Notes: generated by a model from the letters alone, not told the origin. A DNA stretch of 64,000 nt from Ruegeria sp. PrR005 (GCF_010500245.1 NZ_JAAGOX010000022.1:434001-498000), one strand, 5' to 3'; shown: positions 7,531 to 16,080, numbered from the stretch's first letter. Numbers and translations are program-made.

Positions 7531-8876
7531 TCCGCCTCATCCAATCCGGCCTGATGTTCGGCAATCTTGTGCATATCTCCAGCCCGGCGCTGGTGGAGCG
7601 GTATAATCGCGCGCTCCAGCATCTGGCGGGCAAGACCACGGCGCTCACCGATTTCCATATCGACATCTCGGGTTATTCGCCCGAGATCGGGGACGAGCTG
7701 GGCGATCCGCTCTACCTCAACCCCAACGGGGTCAACCGGCAGTTCATCCTGCTGACGCCCGAGCAGAAGCGCGCGCCGCTCTTGAACGTGAAATTCTCGA
7801 CCTCGCGTCCGATCCTGCGCGAGTTCATCGAGGCGAACGAGGCGCAGCTGTTTGCGCTGACCGCCACCGACGCGGTGGCGGGCGAACTGGTGAACTCGGT
7901 CTTCAAGCTGCGCTCGCCCGCCGACCTTTTCACCCTGCGCAAAATCGAGATCGAGGCCGACACCGTCGGCGGCACGCTGAAAAACGCGGACAAGCTGGCG
8001 GCGATGATCGAGCGGTTCAAGACCGAAAACGACGCCTGGTTCGACGACGTGCTGATTGCCGAGATGATCGGCATCTCGAAGCAGACCGGCGATATCAGCC
8101 GCAACCCCGTGCATCTGAGCCACAAGGCGCACGAGCAGCGCAATTTCTGGACGGCGCATTTCGGCGGGCTCTACCTGTTCCCCGATGTGGAGCACCCGGC
8201 GATGATCTGCGTGGGCGAGAAACCTCGCGAAGAGATGCCGGTGAAATACGTTCTGGACCTCGGCGAGCGCAACCGGATTGCCAAGTTCCTCGATTTCAAC
8301 AAGTTGGCCGAACCCATTGTGCGGGCGCGCGGCATGGATGCGGCGGCGGTGCTGCGGCAAAAGATGGATTTCATTGTGATCGACACTGCCGCCGGTACCG
8401 GGCTGAACCCGGCGGGGCTGGACCAGGGCGACATCCGGCGGCTGGCGCGGATGCATGCCGACCGGCTGCCCGAGGAATATCACGGGCTGGCGCAACTGGC
8501 GCGCTGGGCCGAGAATGGCGGCGACTGGCCCCGCATCTCGGCCGATCATCCTGCCTATTTCTATGGTCTGCGGGCCGCCGACACGCCCGACCGCGACCTG
8601 GTCAACATGTTGCTGGCGGAACTGGCGCCGCTGGATGCCCGCCAGCTCTTCATTTGTCACAAGGAGCTGTTCTATCGCCTCTATGTGACCTGGCCCGAGG
8701 CCAAACGGGCCTTTGTTGCCGATTTCCTCGCGCGCGAGTATCAGGTGGACAAGGCGGGCGCGCGGACGGCATTGTTCGGGCACGAGCCGGACATGAGCGG
8801 AGCGCAAAGCCCCGCGCAGGCGGATGAACGCCTGATCGAACGGGTCGGCCCCTGGGGCGCAATACGGAGGCGATAG
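7527..8876 (+). CDS. Uncharacterised protein of the AAA+ cluster (possibly DUF6638)
   Basis: A soluble 449-residue protein without signal peptide or membrane helices. From memory it resembles a Rhodobacteraceae family catalogued as DUF6638, but I cannot verify that. It has normal high-GC codon use, unlike the gene just upstream whose stop overlaps its ATG. Visible features are mixed alpha/beta composition, a His-rich segment NPVHLSHKAHEQRNFWTAHFGG around residue 195-215, and a helical C-terminus. It is followed within two bases by the GTG of a small membrane protein gene, so all are probably one transcript. Role inferred only as a partner of the ATPase. Confidence 0.7.
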   Translation: MIRLIQSGLMFGNLVHISSPALVERYNRALQHLAGKTTALTDFHIDISGYSPEIGDELGDPLYLNPNGVNRQFILLTPEQKRAPLLNVKFSTSRPILREFIEANEAQLFALTATDAVAGELVNSVFKLRSPADLFTLRKIEIEADTVGGTLKNADKLAAMIERFKTENDAWFDDVLIAEMIGISKQTGDISRNPVHLSHKAHEQRNFWTAHFGGLYLFPDVEHPAMICVGEKPREEMPVKYVLDLGERNRIAKFLDFNKLAEPIVRARGMDAAAVLRQKMDFIVIDTAAGTGLNPAGLDQGDIRRLARMHADRLPEEYHGLAQLARWAENGGDWPRISADHPAYFYGLRAADTPDRDLVNMLLAELAPLDARQLFICHKELFYRLYVTWPEAKRAFVADFLAREYQVDKAGARTALFGHEPDMSGAQSPAQADERLIERVGPWGAIRRR

Positions 8877-8877
8877 G

Positions 8878-9144
8878 GTGTTCGGACTTCTCAGACTTGT
8901 CGTTGTCCTGCTGGTGGTGCAGACGGTGGCCTATATCGGGCTGTCGTTCTACTCCCGCGCGGTTCGGCGCGGCAAGCTGGAGCGCTGGTGGGAGGAGAAG
9001 GGCAAGACCGGCGACAAGGAGGCCTTTGTCGAACGCGGTCTCAGGGCCTATGACGGATCTTTCCGGCGCAAGCTGATCCTGGGGGTGTACTTTGTACCCT
9101 GGGTGCTGATCGCGGCGCTGATCTATATCGTGAATTTCAAGTGA
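8878..9144 (+). CDS. Small two-helix membrane protein
   Basis: An 88-residue protein with a hydrophobic segment at about residues 3-25 and another at about 66-84, separated by a basic and acidic loop (RRGKLERWWEEKGKTGDKEAF). It starts at GTG 8878, supported by GGAGG 8 bases upstream that lies within the end of the preceding gene. The next gene begins 10 bases after its stop. I do not recognise the family. It probably anchors or accompanies the cluster's soluble components at the inner membrane, which is inference from its position. Confidence 0.7.
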   Translation: MFGLLRLVVVLLVVQTVAYIGLSFYSRAVRRGKLERWWEEKGKTGDKEAFVERGLRAYDGSFRRKLILGVYFVPWVLIAALIYIVNFK

Positions 9145-9154
9145 GGACCTGGCC

Positions 9155-9799
9155 ATGCGCTATGTCAAATGGGTGATCATCGGGCTGTTCTGGCTCAGCG
9201 TCGCCGCCTTCCTGCACTATACCCTGCCGCAGCGCGACATCGTGCGCATCGTCAATACTTATGAGGAACGGCAGGAGTTGAACGACTGGACCCGCATCTT
9301 CTGGTCTCGGCCCGACGATCAGTCGGTGAACATCATCAACCGCGATGTGCAATTCATTCAGGGCGTGACGCCCGAAGGCCGCCCGCGTGTCTATCGCAAT
9401 GAGGATACCAGCTGGAGTTGGCCGCCCTACTTCAAGTTCGACACCGCCAATCTCTATACCGAGGCGAATGACGCGATCTCGTCCAAGGATAAACCCGAAT
9501 GGATGGCGGTGACCCATTATGGCTGGCGCAACGAGTTTCTGTCGATCTTTCCCAACGCGGTGGCGATCAAGCCGGTGGCGGGGCCGGACGTGCGCTTGAT
9601 CCCCTGGTTCAACATCATTGTTCTTACCCTGTTGGCGGCGCTGTTCTGGGCGATCTGGGTGCGCTGGCGCCGGTTCCGCGAGGCGCGCATCGACCCGGTG
9701 ATCGAGGATGTCGAAGACAGCCTCTATGCTGCCGGCGAGGCGATCGAGGAACGGCGCGGCCGGCTCCGGCGCTGGCTCGACAGCTGGAAGTCGAAATAG
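9155..9799 (+). CDS. DUF1523 family membrane protein
   Basis: A 214-residue protein with an N-terminal membrane anchor (about residues 5-23), a periplasmic domain of about 130 residues, a second membrane helix (about 150-170, IPWFNIIVLTLLAALFWAIW) and a basic cytoplasmic tail. The signature FLHYTLPQRDIVRIVNT, RVYRNEDTSWSWPPYFKFD and VTHYGWRNEFLSIFPNAVA matches DUF1523, a Rhodobacterales family of unknown function. It is the last gene of the 2735-9799 run, 10 bases after the small membrane protein. Its conserved periplasmic domain could sense or bind something on behalf of the ATPase system, but this is speculative. Confidence 0.85.
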   Translation: MRYVKWVIIGLFWLSVAAFLHYTLPQRDIVRIVNTYEERQELNDWTRIFWSRPDDQSVNIINRDVQFIQGVTPEGRPRVYRNEDTSWSWPPYFKFDTANLYTEANDAISSKDKPEWMAVTHYGWRNEFLSIFPNAVAIKPVAGPDVRLIPWFNIIVLTLLAALFWAIWVRWRRFREARIDPVIEDVEDSLYAAGEAIEERRGRLRRWLDSWKSK

Positions 9800-9809
9800 A
9801 TTTTCGTCC

Positions 9810-9840
9810 TTGACCTTACACCTGCTGGAACCTCCAGAAC
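9810..9840 (+). promoter_or_regulatory. Candidate MerR-family (copper-type) promoter
   Basis: TTGACC (9810-9815) and a weak -10 CAGAAC (9835-9840) are separated by 19 bases, the over-long spacing typical of MerR-family promoters. The spacer contains ACCTTAC-ACCTGCT-GGAACCT, close to the CueR/HmrR dyad ACCTTCC-N7-GGAAGGT. It lies directly ahead of the cytochrome c gene. No merR-type gene is in the window, so the regulator would act from elsewhere. Confidence 0.5.
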
Positions 9841-9869
9841 CGGGTACGATGTCAGCACAGGAGCGACTG

Positions 9870-10298
9870 GTGAAACGCGCAGCTCTTTTCTTTGTGGCGC
9901 TGGCCGTTCTGGCTGGCGCCTATGCGTTCTGGTTCCGCCCGCAGGGGCAGGATGATGCCGCCGCTCCGGCGGCTGGCGCTGCGTTGGCAGCCGTAAACCT
10001 GCCGGACAGCCTGTCTGAGAACGGCCGGATCGGAGAGCGCCTGTTCCAGGCCAAATGCGTCATCTGCCATGGCGAGAATGCCGCCGGCCGACAAGGGGTC
10101 GCGCCGCCCCTGATCCACAAGATCTATGAACCCTCGCACCATGCCGACGAGGCGTTTCATCGAGCAGTGACGCTTGGCGTGCAGGCGCATCACTGGCCCT
10201 TTGGCGACATGCCGCCGGTTGAGGGGCTCAGCCGCGGCGATGTGACCATGATCGTGGCCTATGTGCGGGAGATTCAGGCGGTCAACGGCATCCGCTGA
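9870..10298 (+). CDS. Membrane-anchored monohaem cytochrome c
   Basis: A c-type cytochrome of about 142 residues that carries electrons on the periplasmic side. It has an N-terminal hydrophobic anchor or uncleaved signal (KRAALFFVALAVLAGAYAF), one haem-binding motif CVICHG at about residues 61-66, and a methionine ligand candidate in FGDMPP near residue 115. I chose the GTG at 9870 because AGGAG lies 6 bases ahead of it; the upstream ATG at 9849 lacks a binding site. It follows a MerR-type promoter and may be expressed independently of the cluster before it. The similarity is to small class I cytochromes; partner oxidase or dehydrogenase is unknown. Confidence 0.88.
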   Translation: MKRAALFFVALAVLAGAYAFWFRPQGQDDAAAPAAGAALAAVNLPDSLSENGRIGERLFQAKCVICHGENAAGRQGVAPPLIHKIYEPSHHADEAFHRAVTLGVQAHHWPFGDMPPVEGLSRGDVTMIVAYVREIQAVNGIR

Positions 10299-10306
10299 AG
10301 GCCGGG

Positions 10307-11884
10307 TCAATCGGCGAACATGTGGTCGTTCTGCATGATGCGCAGCGCCTGATCCCAGGGGATCGACAGAAACTCGGACAGCTTGTCGGCGTTTTCCTCG
10401 GGGGTCGAGGTCTGATGGATGCGGCCATAGCGGGCAAACCCCGCGTCGCGGATCCGGTCTGCCTCGTAAGTCATCTCGTTGCGGATGGTGGGCAACAGCC
10501 GTTCCAGCGTCGCCTTTGGGGTGCGTTCCCCCGCCAGGCCCACGCGATAGGCGTGCCCGATCAGGTAGTCGTCGGTAAACTGGCATTCGATCTCCAGCAT
10601 CCGGGTAACCGACCTGTCGGAAAAGAAATCGTGCATCAGGTCCAGGTTCGACGGGTCCAGGCAGATCACCAGGCGATCTGTCTCGAAATACTCGAACAGC
10701 ATCCGCATCAGGGCGCGGCGGTGCCGGGTCCGCTTTTCCAGGGTTGCCTGGATACCGCCCAGGTCAGGCAGGGGCGTGCCTTCTTCGCTGAAGAGGTATT
10801 CGATGGTCGGCACGTTCATCACCTGCCGGATCTGTTCCATCAGCCGCTTGGCCACATGCCACTTCTTGCAGACCACGATCATCAGTTCACGTTCGCGGCC
10901 CAGCGAGCTTTCGGTTTCCCAGAACCGCATGGCGAATCGCCGCCCGATCCGGCCGCGCCCGGTCAGGAACTTGAACAGGTTCCTGCCCTCGTTCGAGATC
11001 TGGAAATCGACGTTATGGGTCGCGTAGAGACGGCCAAGACGGGCTTTGAGCTCCTTGGCTTCGGGGCTGATCTTGCGTGCGAACAGGAAATCCTGGCTCA
11101 GCAAAAGATCGTAATGGTCGTTGTAAAATGTCACCGGCATCCCGTAGTCCGAAAACATCAGGAAGGTCAGCGTGCGGGTCTCGATCTCATGTTCCGGGAT
11201 CAGGTGCCGGACCAGGGTCTGAAAGAACGTCTCGTCCGGAATCCAGGTGCTGGCGAAGAACCGCATCACGTCGCGCCGGGAGCGGGTGAAATCCAGGATC
11301 CATTCGATCGTGCGGCGGCGCAGGCACCACCATTGGCTACCGATCATGATCTGGATGTCCGACGGGATCTCGCGCGTCCAGCCTAGCCGTTTCTGGGTTT
11401 CGAACATCGCGTAGAAGCGTTTTTTCTGCGTGCGTTCGTTGAACCAGTGGCGGTAGATCAGCCGCTCTTCCTTCCAGCCGGTCTTGATCCAGTCGCTTTC
11501 GAAATAGTCGAAGCTTTCGATGAAATCCCGGTCGTGTTCGTCCAGGAACTTGTGCGCGTATTCGGCGGTCTTGATCGCCATGCAATCGCCCGACAGCATG
11601 TAAAAATGCGTGGCGCGCGGAAACTCGTCCACCGCTGCCTCGATGGCGTTCAGCGTGGCCTGCACCAGCGACCACTCGCCCCAGCCGCATTTGATGCGGC
11701 GGCGGGCAAAGGTGACATTGGGGTTATCCGCCAGGGCGCTGCGAATACGGTCATAATCGGCGCGCCTGGCGCGGGCGTCGAAATGGATCGACATGTAATC
11801 GCCGGCCGCGGTCAGGCGCTCGGCCTGCATGACAATGGCATCAGGGTCCTTGTGGCACAAAAGGATGTAGGCGATTTTGGCCAT
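10307..11884 (-). CDS. Core-2/I-branching-type beta-1,6-N-acetylglucosaminyltransferase homologue
   Basis: A cytoplasmic glycosyltransferase-like protein of about 525 residues. The N-terminal half shows the GT14 (Core-2/I-branching) pattern: AYILLCHKDP, MSIHFDARA, WGEWSLVQATLNAIEAA, HFYMLSGDCMAIK and a segment IGSQWWCLRR with a downstream WIPDETFFQTL. The C-terminal half (from about residue 330) corresponds to what I remember as DUF5928, often attached in Rhodobacteraceae. I chose ATG 11884 (MAKIAYILL) because the family core starts there; its binding site is poor. It is divergent from a sulfotransferase gene 146 bases away, so the pair may build or modify a sulfated surface glycan; this is inferred. 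Confidence 0.8.
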   Translation of the reverse strand: MAKIAYILLCHKDPDAIVMQAERLTAAGDYMSIHFDARARRADYDRIRSALADNPNVTFARRRIKCGWGEWSLVQATLNAIEAAVDEFPRATHFYMLSGDCMAIKTAEYAHKFLDEHDRDFIESFDYFESDWIKTGWKEERLIYRHWFNERTQKKRFYAMFETQKRLGWTREIPSDIQIMIGSQWWCLRRRTIEWILDFTRSRRDVMRFFASTWIPDETFFQTLVRHLIPEHEIETRTLTFLMFSDYGMPVTFYNDHYDLLLSQDFLFARKISPEAKELKARLGRLYATHNVDFQISNEGRNLFKFLTGRGRIGRRFAMRFWETESSLGRERELMIVVCKKWHVAKRLMEQIRQVMNVPTIEYLFSEEGTPLPDLGGIQATLEKRTRHRRALMRMLFEYFETDRLVICLDPSNLDLMHDFFSDRSVTRMLEIECQFTDDYLIGHAYRVGLAGERTPKATLERLLPTIRNEMTYEADRIRDAGFARYGRIHQTSTPEENADKLSEFLSIPWDQALRIMQNDHMFAD

Positions 11885-12030
11885 AACGGAAACGATCGAC
11901 CCCTGTTTCTGCTCGTTGTTTACCCTGATAAAGGTGAAGACCGATTGAATAAACAGAGTAAATTTGGTTCTTTGGAGCAAACACGCCCGTTCCCGGATTA
12001 TGGCGACACGCGGCACAGGAGGCAAGGCAG

Positions 12031-12849
12031 ATGGGTTTCCCCGGCACGTGGATGACGGAAAGTGAAAGTGTGGTCTATCGGGTGGTGCCGAAATGCGCCT
12101 GCTCGACCATCGGGCAGATCATGTATTACTCGGATCACGGCACGTTCTTCGATGGCGACATCCATGATGCCCAGCAAGGGCTGCACAAATGGGCGCTCGA
12201 GGCCAGCCAGGGTCCGATCAAGCGCAACGTGAAGGCCCATAAGTCCTATGCCTTCACCTGTGTGCGCAACCCGTACACGCGGATCCTCAGTTCATTCTTC
12301 GACAAGATCTGCGGCATTCAGCGCAATGGCAAACGCTATCGCGGCAATCTGGTTCCAACGCTGGTCTACAAATACGGGGTCGAGGTCGGCGGCGAGGACG
12401 GCAAGCAGGAGTTTGACCAGATCGCCAGCTTCCGCCGGTTCCTGCTGTTTGCGCGCGACACCATCCGCTGGCGGCGACCGATGGACCCGGACATTCACTG
12501 GTCAGCCATGTCGGGCCATATCTCGACCTTTATCTGCAACGGCGGGCGCTACGACAAGATCTTCTGGACCGAGGCGTTCAACGACGGCATGCAGGAGGTG
12601 CTCGACAATATCGAGACGCCGCACAAGGTCAGGCTCGACAAGATCCCGCGCTTCAACGAAAGCGAGGGGCACGGGCCGAAGCGGCTGCATCCGGTCGAGG
12701 ACTATTTCGACGACCTGTCGAAGCATCTTGTCTATGAAATCTACAAACGCGATTTCGACCTGTTCAAATACGATTTCGAAAACCCGGGCAACAAGATGCC
12801 AATCAACGAGATCGATCTGGACGAAGTGCACGCCAAACTGGGCGAATAA
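12031..12849 (+). CDS. Sulfotransferase family protein
   Basis: A 272-residue member of the carbohydrate/protein sulfotransferase family, which transfers sulfate from PAPS to hydroxyl groups, usually of glycans. The 5'-phosphosulfate loop is VPKCACSTI near residues 18-26, and the 3'-phosphate motif is FTCVRNPYTRILSSFFDK near 75-92. Both motifs are intact. Start ATG 12031 is supported by AGGAGG 8 bases upstream. There is no signal peptide, so it probably acts in the cytoplasm on precursors. It stands divergent from the branching glycosyltransferase, with which it may be co-regulated and act on the same polymer. Acceptor unknown. Confidence 0.85.
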   Translation: MGFPGTWMTESESVVYRVVPKCACSTIGQIMYYSDHGTFFDGDIHDAQQGLHKWALEASQGPIKRNVKAHKSYAFTCVRNPYTRILSSFFDKICGIQRNGKRYRGNLVPTLVYKYGVEVGGEDGKQEFDQIASFRRFLLFARDTIRWRRPMDPDIHWSAMSGHISTFICNGGRYDKIFWTEAFNDGMQEVLDNIETPHKVRLDKIPRFNESEGHGPKRLHPVEDYFDDLSKHLVYEIYKRDFDLFKYDFENPGNKMPINEIDLDEVHAKLGE

Positions 12850-12866
12850 TGCGAAACGGCCCGCCC

Positions 12867-13421
12867 CTAGACCTGGGGCGCGGGTCTTTCCGCCAGCATC
12901 AGAAGCTCGGTTACTACCCCGTCCAGCTCCGCCGCGTTCAGCCTGCGGCGCAGGCTGCTGCCCAGATAGCAATCATAGATCAGGTGCGCCTTGCGGCGGG
13001 CCACCGGGGATTTGTGGCCAATCGCGCCAAGAAGATCGGTCAGAAAACCGATGCGCCGGGCGTCAATCTCGTCGACCGCGTCGCGGGCCAGCACCTCACT
13101 CTGGGCCCAGAACCGCATCGGCCATTCCAGGCTTTCCGGCTGACCGAACGCGGTGCGAAACAGGGTTTCCAGCGCCGCGCGCGGATCGGTCGTGTTTTGC
13201 AGATCGGCGATGATCCGGTTGGTCGCCACATGCTTCCAGCGGGCGATCACGGCGGCATGGAAATCGGCCACGTTTTCGAAGTGATAGTAGAAACTGCCGC
13301 GTGTCATCCCCTGCGCCCGCGATAGCTGATCGGCCTTCAGTGCCACATAACCTTGCTGCGCCAGCGTCTCCAATCCGATCTCGACCCATCGTTCGGCGGA
13401 GAGTCTCGTACTGCGGGCCAT
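12867..13421 (-). CDS. TetR/AcrR family transcriptional regulator
   Basis: A 184-residue TetR-type repressor. The N-terminal helix-turn-helix is about residues 9-55, with the typical TRGSFYYHFENVADFHAAVI recognition helix and following residues. The remainder is the helical ligand-binding domain, whose ligand cannot be predicted. Start ATG 13421 is preceded by AGGAG at 7 bases. It is divergent from a pyridoxamine-phosphate-oxidase-like gene, and two ATACA-N4-TGTAT palindromes lie between them. These are the obvious binding sites and imply autoregulation plus control of the divergent gene. Confidence 0.9.
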   Translation of the reverse strand: MARSTRLSAERWVEIGLETLAQQGYVALKADQLSRAQGMTRGSFYYHFENVADFHAAVIARWKHVATNRIIADLQNTTDPRAALETLFRTAFGQPESLEWPMRFWAQSEVLARDAVDEIDARRIGFLTDLLGAIGHKSPVARRKAHLIYDCYLGSSLRRRLNAAELDGVVTELLMLAERPAPQV

Positions 13422-13439
13422 GGCACGCTCCTGGTTTAC

Positions 13440-13453
13440 ATACAGTTGTGTAT
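13440..13453. promoter_or_regulatory. TetR operator candidate, site 1
   Basis: ATACAGTTGTGTAT (ATACA-N4-TGTAT). It lies about 20 bases upstream of the TetR start codon. A second copy at 13485-13498 is in inverted orientation, and the flanks match as well (ACATACAGTTGTGTATTT against AAATACATAACTGTATGT). Confidence 0.6.
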
Positions 13454-13484
13454 TTACACTGCGGTATCGGTGTGACTAAGTAAA

Positions 13485-13498
13485 ATACATAACTGTAT
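13485..13498. promoter_or_regulatory. TetR operator candidate, site 2
   Basis: ATACATAACTGTAT (ATACA-N4-TGTAT), an inverted copy of the site at 13440-13453, 45 bases apart centre to centre. It lies about 56 bases before the divergent oxidase start, so the two sites flank the shared promoter region. Confidence 0.6.
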
Positions 13499-13553
13499 GT
13501 TGGCGAGTCGCCATACGGCCGGCATCTCGTCCCATGATCGAAGGAAGCCCCGA

Positions 13554-13973
13554 ATGACCGATATCCAGGAACGAATCCGCGCCTTGGCCCCCGGCCTGCA
13601 ACTTGTCTCGCTGGCCACAACGACCGAGACCGGCGCCCCCTGGGTGCGTTTTGTCGCGGGCCGGATGATGCCCGACCTGTCGATCTGGTTCAGCACCCAT
13701 CTGAGCTCGCGCAAGATCGCTCAATTGCGACGTGATCCGCAGGTACATGCCACTTTGGGTGCCACGGATTTCACCGCGCAGGAATGGCTTCAGCTCGCGG
13801 GGCGGGCCGAGATCTCGACCGCGCAGAGCGACCGCGAGGCCTTTTGGTTCGATGGGCTGCTGGCCTATGTCAGTGGCGTTGACGATCCCGAATATGCCGT
13901 GGTCAAGGTGATCCCCGACCGGATCGAGATTGGGGCGATGGGGCGGGCGCCGTTGGTCTGGCGGGCAGGCTAA
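13554..13973 (+). CDS. Pyridoxamine 5'-phosphate oxidase family protein (FMN-binding split barrel)
   Basis: A 139-residue split-barrel flavoprotein-type protein. LVSLATTTETGAPWVRFVAGRM and IWFSTHLSSRKIAQLRRDPQVHATL are characteristic of the pyridoxamine-phosphate-oxidase-like / general stress protein 26 family, which bind FMN or haem-like cofactors. The precise reaction cannot be predicted. Start ATG 13554 has AAGGAAG about 7 bases upstream; a longer reading to 13497 would run into the operator. It is divergent from the TetR gene and is the likely regulated target. Confidence 0.8.
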   Translation: MTDIQERIRALAPGLQLVSLATTTETGAPWVRFVAGRMMPDLSIWFSTHLSSRKIAQLRRDPQVHATLGATDFTAQEWLQLAGRAEISTAQSDREAFWFDGLLAYVSGVDDPEYAVVKVIPDRIEIGAMGRAPLVWRAG

Positions 13974-14046
13974 TTTACCTAGATTGCCGGGGCAATTGCT
14001 CTGCGCTTTTGCAGTTTTGCGAAGGCGCTGAGAGAGACCAGAGAGC

Positions 14047-14192
14047 GGGGCGCTCCCGCCCGTCGTCGACGTTTCTGGCGAAACATCTCCTCCCGTTGGG
14101 CCGGGCGCCGCGCCATAGGCGCGGCGCCCGGCCCAACCCCGCAAGGGGGTCCGGCGTCAGCTGGGGACATGCAGCGGGGGCGGGAGTGTCCC
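14047..14192. repeat. GC-rich nested inverted repeats in gene-free gap
   Basis: The 234-bp gap between the oxidase and ilvD stops contains a perfect 20-bp inverted repeat with a 3-base loop (14095-14114 / 14118-14137, loop ATA). It is enclosed by outer arms GGGGCGCTCCCGCCC (14047-14061) and GGGCGGGAGTGTCCC (14178-14192). It lacks a T-tract. The 18-base word TTGGGCCGGGCGCCGCGC recurs at 56600-56617, so this is a dispersed element as well as a possible bidirectional stop for the two converging transcripts. Confidence 0.6.
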
Positions 14193-14207
14193 GCCCCATG
14201 CAACGGT

Positions 14208-16040
14208 TCAAAGTTGACGCACAGCACCTTTGGCCGCGCTGGTGGCCAGCTTGGCATAGGCCTTGAGCGCCGTGGACACCTTGCGCTTGCGCGGCTGCGC
14301 CGGGTGCCAGCCCAGCTTGTCCTGTTCCGCGCGGCGGGCGGCCAGATCCTCGTCGGACACCGCCAGGTGGATGGTGCGGTTAGGGATGTCGATCTCGATC
14401 CGGTCGCCCTGGCGCACCAGCCCGATGGTTCCGCCTTCGGCCGCTTCGGGCGAGACATGGCCAATCGACAGGCCCGAGGTGCCGCCCGAGAACCGGCCAT
14501 CGGTCAGAAGGGCGCAGGCCTTGCCCAGCCCCTTCGACTTCAGATAACTCGTCGGATACAGCATCTCCTGCATGCCCGGCCCGCCGCGCGGGCCCTCGTA
14601 GCGGATCACCACCACGTCGCCTTCCTTGACCTTGCCGGTCAGGATGTCATTGACGGCGGCGTCCTGGCTTTCGCAGACATGTGCGGTGCCGGTGAATTTC
14701 AAAATGCTCGCATCCACCCCGGCGGTTTTCACGATGCAACCGTCCAGTGCGATATTGCCGAAGAGTACCGCCAGACCACCGTCCTGGCTGAACGCGTGCT
14801 CCTTGCTGCGGATCACACCCTTTTCACGGTCGGTGTCCAATTCCTTGAACCGGTTCGCCTGGCTGAACGCCTGCGTCGTCCGCACCCCGCCTGGTGCGGC
14901 CTTGAAAAGCTCCTCGGCCTCGGGGTTGTTGGCAACCGTGATGTCCCATTTGGCGATCGCCTCGGCCATCGAGTTGGTGTGCACCGTCGGCACGTCGCCA
15001 TGCAGCAGGCCAGCGCGGCTGAGCTCGCCCAGGATCGAGAAGATGCCACCGGCGCGGTGCACATCCTCCATATGGACGTTGTGGATGTTGGGCGCGACCT
15101 TGCACAGGCACGGCACCTTGCGGCTCAGCCGGTCGATATCGTCCATGGTGAAGTTCACCTCGCCCTCATAGGCGATCGCCAGCAGGTGCAGCACCGTGTT
15201 GGTCGATCCGCCCATGGCGATGTCGAGGCTCATGGCATTCTCGAACGCTTCGAAGGTCGCGACCTCGCGCGGCAGCAAGCCCTTTTCCTCGCCGACATAA
15301 TGCCGCTTGGTGATGTCGACGATCTTGCGCCCGGCCTCCAGGAACAGCTTCTTGCGGTCGGCATGAGTGGCCAGCGTCGAGCCGTTGCCCGGCAGCGCCA
15401 GACCCAGCGCTTCGGCGAGGCAGTTCATCGAGTTGGCGGTGAACATGCCCGAACAGGACCCGCAGGTCGGGCAGGCGTTTTCCTCGATCTGCTTGACCTG
15501 CTCATCGGTGAACTTGTCGTCGGCGGCCGCAACCATCGCATCCACGAGGTCGATCTTCTTCATGTCCAGATCGGCGATGTCGATCTTGCCGGCCTCCATC
15601 GGCCCGCCGGACACAAAAATCGCCGGGATGTTCAGCCGCATCGCGGCCATCAGCATGCCGGGGGTGATCTTGTCGCAGTTCGAGATGCAGACCATCGCGT
15701 CGGCGCAATGGGCGTTGACCATGTACTCGACGCTGTCGGCGATCACCTCGCGCGAGGGCAGGGAATAGAGCATGCCGTCATGCCCCATCGCGATGCCGTC
15801 ATCCACCGCGATGGTGTTGAATTCCTTGGCTACCCCGCCTGCGGCCTCGACCTCGCGCGCGACCATCTGGCCCAGATCCTTCAGATGCACATGCCCCGGC
15901 ACGAACTGGGTGAACGAGTTCACGATGGCGATGATCGGCTTGCCGAAATCGTCGTCGGTCATGCCGGTCGCGCGCCACAGGCCGCGCGCGCCAGCCATGT
16001 TACGGCCATGGGTCGAGGTTCTGGATCGGTACATTGGCAT
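14208..16040 (-). CDS. ilvD: Dihydroxy-acid dehydratase
   Basis: It dehydrates 2,3-dihydroxy-isovalerate and 2,3-dihydroxy-3-methylvalerate, the third step of valine, leucine and isoleucine synthesis, in the cytoplasm. The 610-residue length matches the E. coli-type [4Fe-4S] enzyme. Visible cluster-binding motifs are [10 protein letters not shown] (about residue 120) and [17 protein letters not shown] (about 190), with LATHADR and [21 protein letters not shown] near the end. The ATG at 16040 ([17 protein letters not shown]) gives the canonical N-terminus. It is divergent from an XRE-cupin regulator, with a near-perfect inverted repeat between them. The Fe-S form is oxygen sensitive. Confidence 0.95.
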   Translation of the reverse strand: MPMYRSRTSTHGRNMAGARGLWRATGMTDDDFGKPIIAIVNSFTQFVPGHVHLKDLGQMVAREVEAAGGVAKEFNTIAVDDGIAMGHDGMLYSLPSREVIADSVEYMVNAHCADAMVCISNCDKITPGMLMAAMRLNIPAIFVSGGPMEAGKIDIADLDMKKIDLVDAMVAAADDKFTDEQVKQIEENACPTCGSCSGMFTANSMNCLAEALGLALPGNGSTLATHADRKKLFLEAGRKIVDITKRHYVGEEKGLLPREVATFEAFENAMSLDIAMGGSTNTVLHLLAIAYEGEVNFTMDDIDRLSRKVPCLCKVAPNIHNVHMEDVHRAGGIFSILGELSRAGLLHGDVPTVHTNSMAEAIAKWDITVANNPEAEELFKAAPGGVRTTQAFSQANRFKELDTDREKGVIRSKEHAFSQDGGLAVLFGNIALDGCIVKTAGVDASILKFTGTAHVCESQDAAVNDILTGKVKEGDVVVIRYEGPRGGPGMQEMLYPTSYLKSKGLGKACALLTDGRFSGGTSGLSIGHVSPEAAEGGTIGLVRQGDRIEIDIPNRTIHLAVSDEDLAARRAEQDKLGWHPAQPRKRKVSTALKAYAKLATSAAKGAVRQL

Positions 16041-16080
16041 GGTGCTGTTTCCCTTTTGCCGGTCCCTGAAATTCGGGTGC

